Assembly: GCA_965660945.1 (NCBI GenBank)
Contig: CBFIBS010000013.1
Coordinates: forward strand, 24,007-88,006
Length of the DNA stretch: 64,000 bases
Reading direction: 5' to 3'
Origin: UBA7985 sp002711265
Lineage (GTDB): Bacteria; Pseudomonadota; Alphaproteobacteria; UBA7985
How positions within the stretch are numbered: position 1 is the stretch's first letter; each line of letters begins with the position of its first letter. Positions 62,419 to 64,000 of the stretch are shown piece after piece. The notes under the pieces are model-generated. The model was not told the origin of the DNA. It made no database searches and saw only the letters and a list, made by a program, of their open reading frames with translations. Both the position numbers and the translations under genes were made by a program.

Positions 62419-62958
62419 ATGGACCCGAACACAAAACCGCCAATTCTCTTTCAATGGCTTGACCGCATTCTCGTCGCATTTTCGCTGACGCTGGGGGGTG
62501 CCGCGCTCGCTGGTATGACCGGGCTTTCCGTCTGGAATGTGCTGATCATGCGCAAGGCCCTGAACAGCCCCATCAAGGGTGCTGAAGACGTGCTGATTGT
62601 CACCCTCGTCGCCATTGTCGCCATTTCCATTCCGCTCGGCGCCCGCACCGGCGCCCATATCGAAATTGAGGTGCTTGAATCGCGCATGTCCCGCAGCTTT
62701 GCCAAGTGGTCCCACGTGGTCATCAAGCTGCTGTGCATCGTCCTGCTGCTGGTGATGTCCTGGCGGCTTTGGCACGCAGGCCAGTCCGCGGTGCGCTTTG
62801 GTGAAACCACCCAGCAGCTGATGATTTCGTATGAACCCTTCTACTACCTGATGGGGGTTTCAGTCTTGGTCTATGTGGTCGTGCTGGTCCGCGACGTCTG
62901 GGAACTGCTGCAAGGCCGCAAGGTCGTGCGACTTGATATCGGGCGGAACACATCATGA
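62419..62958 (+). CDS. dctQ: TRAP transporter small permease, DctQ
   Basis: Inner-membrane protein, 179 residues with four hydrophobic helices (about 15-37, 52-74, 93-115 and 135-158). The segment ALNSPIKGAEDVLIVTLVAI and the following GARTGAHIEIEVLESRMS match the family. It is required for folding and function of the large subunit. ATG 62419 has no strong ribosome-binding site. Its stop overlaps the start of dctM (ATGA). Confidence 0.92.
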   Translation: MDPNTKPPILFQWLDRILVAFSLTLGGAALAGMTGLSVWNVLIMRKALNSPIKGAEDVLIVTLVAIVAISIPLGARTGAHIEIEVLESRMSRSFAKWSHVVIKLLCIVLLLVMSWRLWHAGQSAVRFGETTQQLMISYEPFYYLMGVSVLVYVVVLVRDVWELLQGRKVVRLDIGRNTS

Positions 62959-64000
62959 TGAGCATGACGCTTCTGGGCATCATCGGCCTCGTTTCCCTGT
63001 TCAGCCTGCTGGCCCTGCGGATGCCGGTGGCGCTTTCCATGCTGGGGGTCGGTTTCGTCGGCACCGTGGTGGTCAATGCCAACAAGTTCCTGCACCTGGG
63101 CATGGGCAGTGAGCAGGCCTGGGCACGCGGCTGGAAGATTGCCTTTTCCAACCTGTCGGGCGAGGCCTTCGTCGCCGCCTCGAACTACAACTTGCTGGTG
63201 ATTCCCATGTTCGTTCTGATGGGAAATCTCGCCGGAGCATCGGGCCTATCGGGTGACCTGTTCAACACCGCTTATCGGTGGCTCGGACATCTCCGAGGCG
63301 GGCTGGCGTCGGCCACCATTGCCGCCTGTGCCGGCTTTGCCGCGCTGTCGGGCTCCTCGCTCGCTTCTGCTGTGACCATGGGACGTGTTGCGCTGCCGGA
63401 GATGAAAAAATACAAATACGGCGATGGGCTGGCAACGGGTTCGGTCGCGGCGGGGGGGACTCTCGGATTCCTGATTCCGCCCTCGGCGGGCATGATCATT
63501 TACGCCGTCCTGACCGAGCAATCGATCGGCCGGCTGTTCATGGCGGGGATCATCCCGGGCATCATACTGACCCTGCTGTTTATCGCGGCAATTTACGTCG
63601 TTGTGGCGCGCAAGCCGGAACTGGGCCCGCCCGGGCCAAAGGCTTCAACCCGCGAGCGGCTGGTATCCCTGCGCCTCGCCGTGCCGATTATCGGTATTGT
63701 CTTGGTGACCATTGGCGGTATGTACACCGGCTTTTTCACCCCGGTGGAGGCCTCGGCCGTCGGCGCATTTCTGACCTTCGTGGTGGCCTTGCTGCGCCGC
63801 TCGCTTAGCTGGTCAAAGATGCGCTCGGTGATCCTCGAGACGCTCAGTGCGACGGCGACCGTGTTCCTGATCATCGTTGGCGCACACGTGTTCATCCCGT
63901 TCCTCGCGATGACCGAGTTGCCGGCGCAGATTGTGACCTTTATGACCTCGCTGCCCATTGGCAGCCTCGGCGTGATCCTGATCATCATCCTGATCTACAT
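62955..64000 (+). CDS. dctM: TRAP transporter large permease, DctM (partial)
   Basis: Sodium-driven transport subunit. The first 348 codons are visible and the frame is open at the window end; full members have about 430-440 residues. Features: VALSMLGVGFVGTVVV, VIPMFVLMGNLAGASGLSGD, FAALSGSSLASAVTMGRVALP, and GGTLGFLIPPSAGMIIYAVL. ATG 62955 overlaps the dctQ stop; ATG 62958 directly follows. Together with dctP and dctQ it forms a second TRAP system in the same putative regulon as the TAXI system. Confidence 0.93.
   Translation, partial: MMSMTLLGIIGLVSLFSLLALRMPVALSMLGVGFVGTVVVNANKFLHLGMGSEQAWARGWKIAFSNLSGEAFVAASNYNLLVIPMFVLMGNLAGASGLSGDLFNTAYRWLGHLRGGLASATIAACAGFAALSGSSLASAVTMGRVALPEMKKYKYGDGLATGSVAAGGTLGFLIPPSAGMIIYAVLTEQSIGRLFMAGIIPGIILTLLFIAAIYVVVARKPELGPPGPKASTRERLVSLRLAVPIIGIVLVTIGGMYTGFFTPVEASAVGAFLTFVVALLRRSLSWSKMRSVILETLSATATVFLIIVGAHVFIPFLAMTELPAQIVTFMTSLPIGSLGVILIIILIY

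Noticed and set aside
1..64000. tRNA, rRNA, CRISPR, insertion sequence or prophage
   Set aside because: Intergenic regions were read for cloverleaf ends, repeat-spacer arrays, transposase frames and terminal repeats; none was convincing.

Overview
The window is GC-rich (roughly 60-65 % by eye), densely coded, and reads as chromosome of an alphaproteobacterium. The evidence is an RNase E whose S1 domain carries a huge acidic insertion, an RF2 gene with the +1 recoding site, many TRAP and ABC solute transporters, a VanR-like GntR regulator, and frequent GTG/TTG starts. I see no rRNA, tRNA, CRISPR array, insertion sequence or phage gene. No taxon below class can be assigned from this sequence alone.

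Layout. 1-4285 (minus): a large TPR/membrane protein, a MoxR ATPase and a DUF58 protein cut by the window edge. 4501-15047: core cell functions, namely a lone MoaD-like sulfur carrier, PBP1A, an AmiC-type amidase, RNase E, RF2 (with its programmed frameshift) and a capsule-type polysaccharide protein. 15162-23749: accessory surface and envelope genes, namely a small lipoprotein, a caspase-fold protein with its catalytic Cys replaced plus SH3 repeats, a MOSC protein, an M10/RTX metallopeptidase overlapping an alpha/beta hydrolase, and a UMF1-type MFS transporter. 24053-41663: small-molecule metabolism, namely Fe-ADH, amidase, a betaine-type ABC system spread over both strands with a double permease, an aminotransferase, a GAF-sulfotransferase fusion, a GST, an FAD oxidoreductase, an aldo/keto reductase, a threonine aldolase and a GH43 glycosidase. 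42071-48732: a less GC-rich block with a sugar ABC operon lacking its ATPase, an EEP-family enzyme, an EAL protein and an HTH remnant.

48770-64000 looks like one catabolic system in four blocks: (i) TAXI-TRAP binding protein, fused TRAP permease and sulfatase; (ii) GST, aldehyde dehydrogenase, second GST, SDR and a second sulfatase/phosphonate-monoesterase-like enzyme; (iii) a FadR/VanR-type GntR regulator; (iv) a DctPQM TRAP transporter running off the right edge. The intergenic regions serving these blocks carry palindromic sites built on GGATCC. In all three regions neighbouring cores are exactly 63 bp apart (54134/54197; 60075/60138; 61126/61189/61252), which is six helical turns. One copy (61186-61197) is the perfect palindrome ATTGGATCCAAT, which I recall as the Caulobacter VanR operator core. 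I infer one regulon for import of an organic, possibly sulfated and aromatic, compound, its desulfation, and oxidative and glutathione-dependent breakdown. The substrate is unknown.

Starts were chosen by ribosome-binding site and family alignment, and several differ from the longest open frame.
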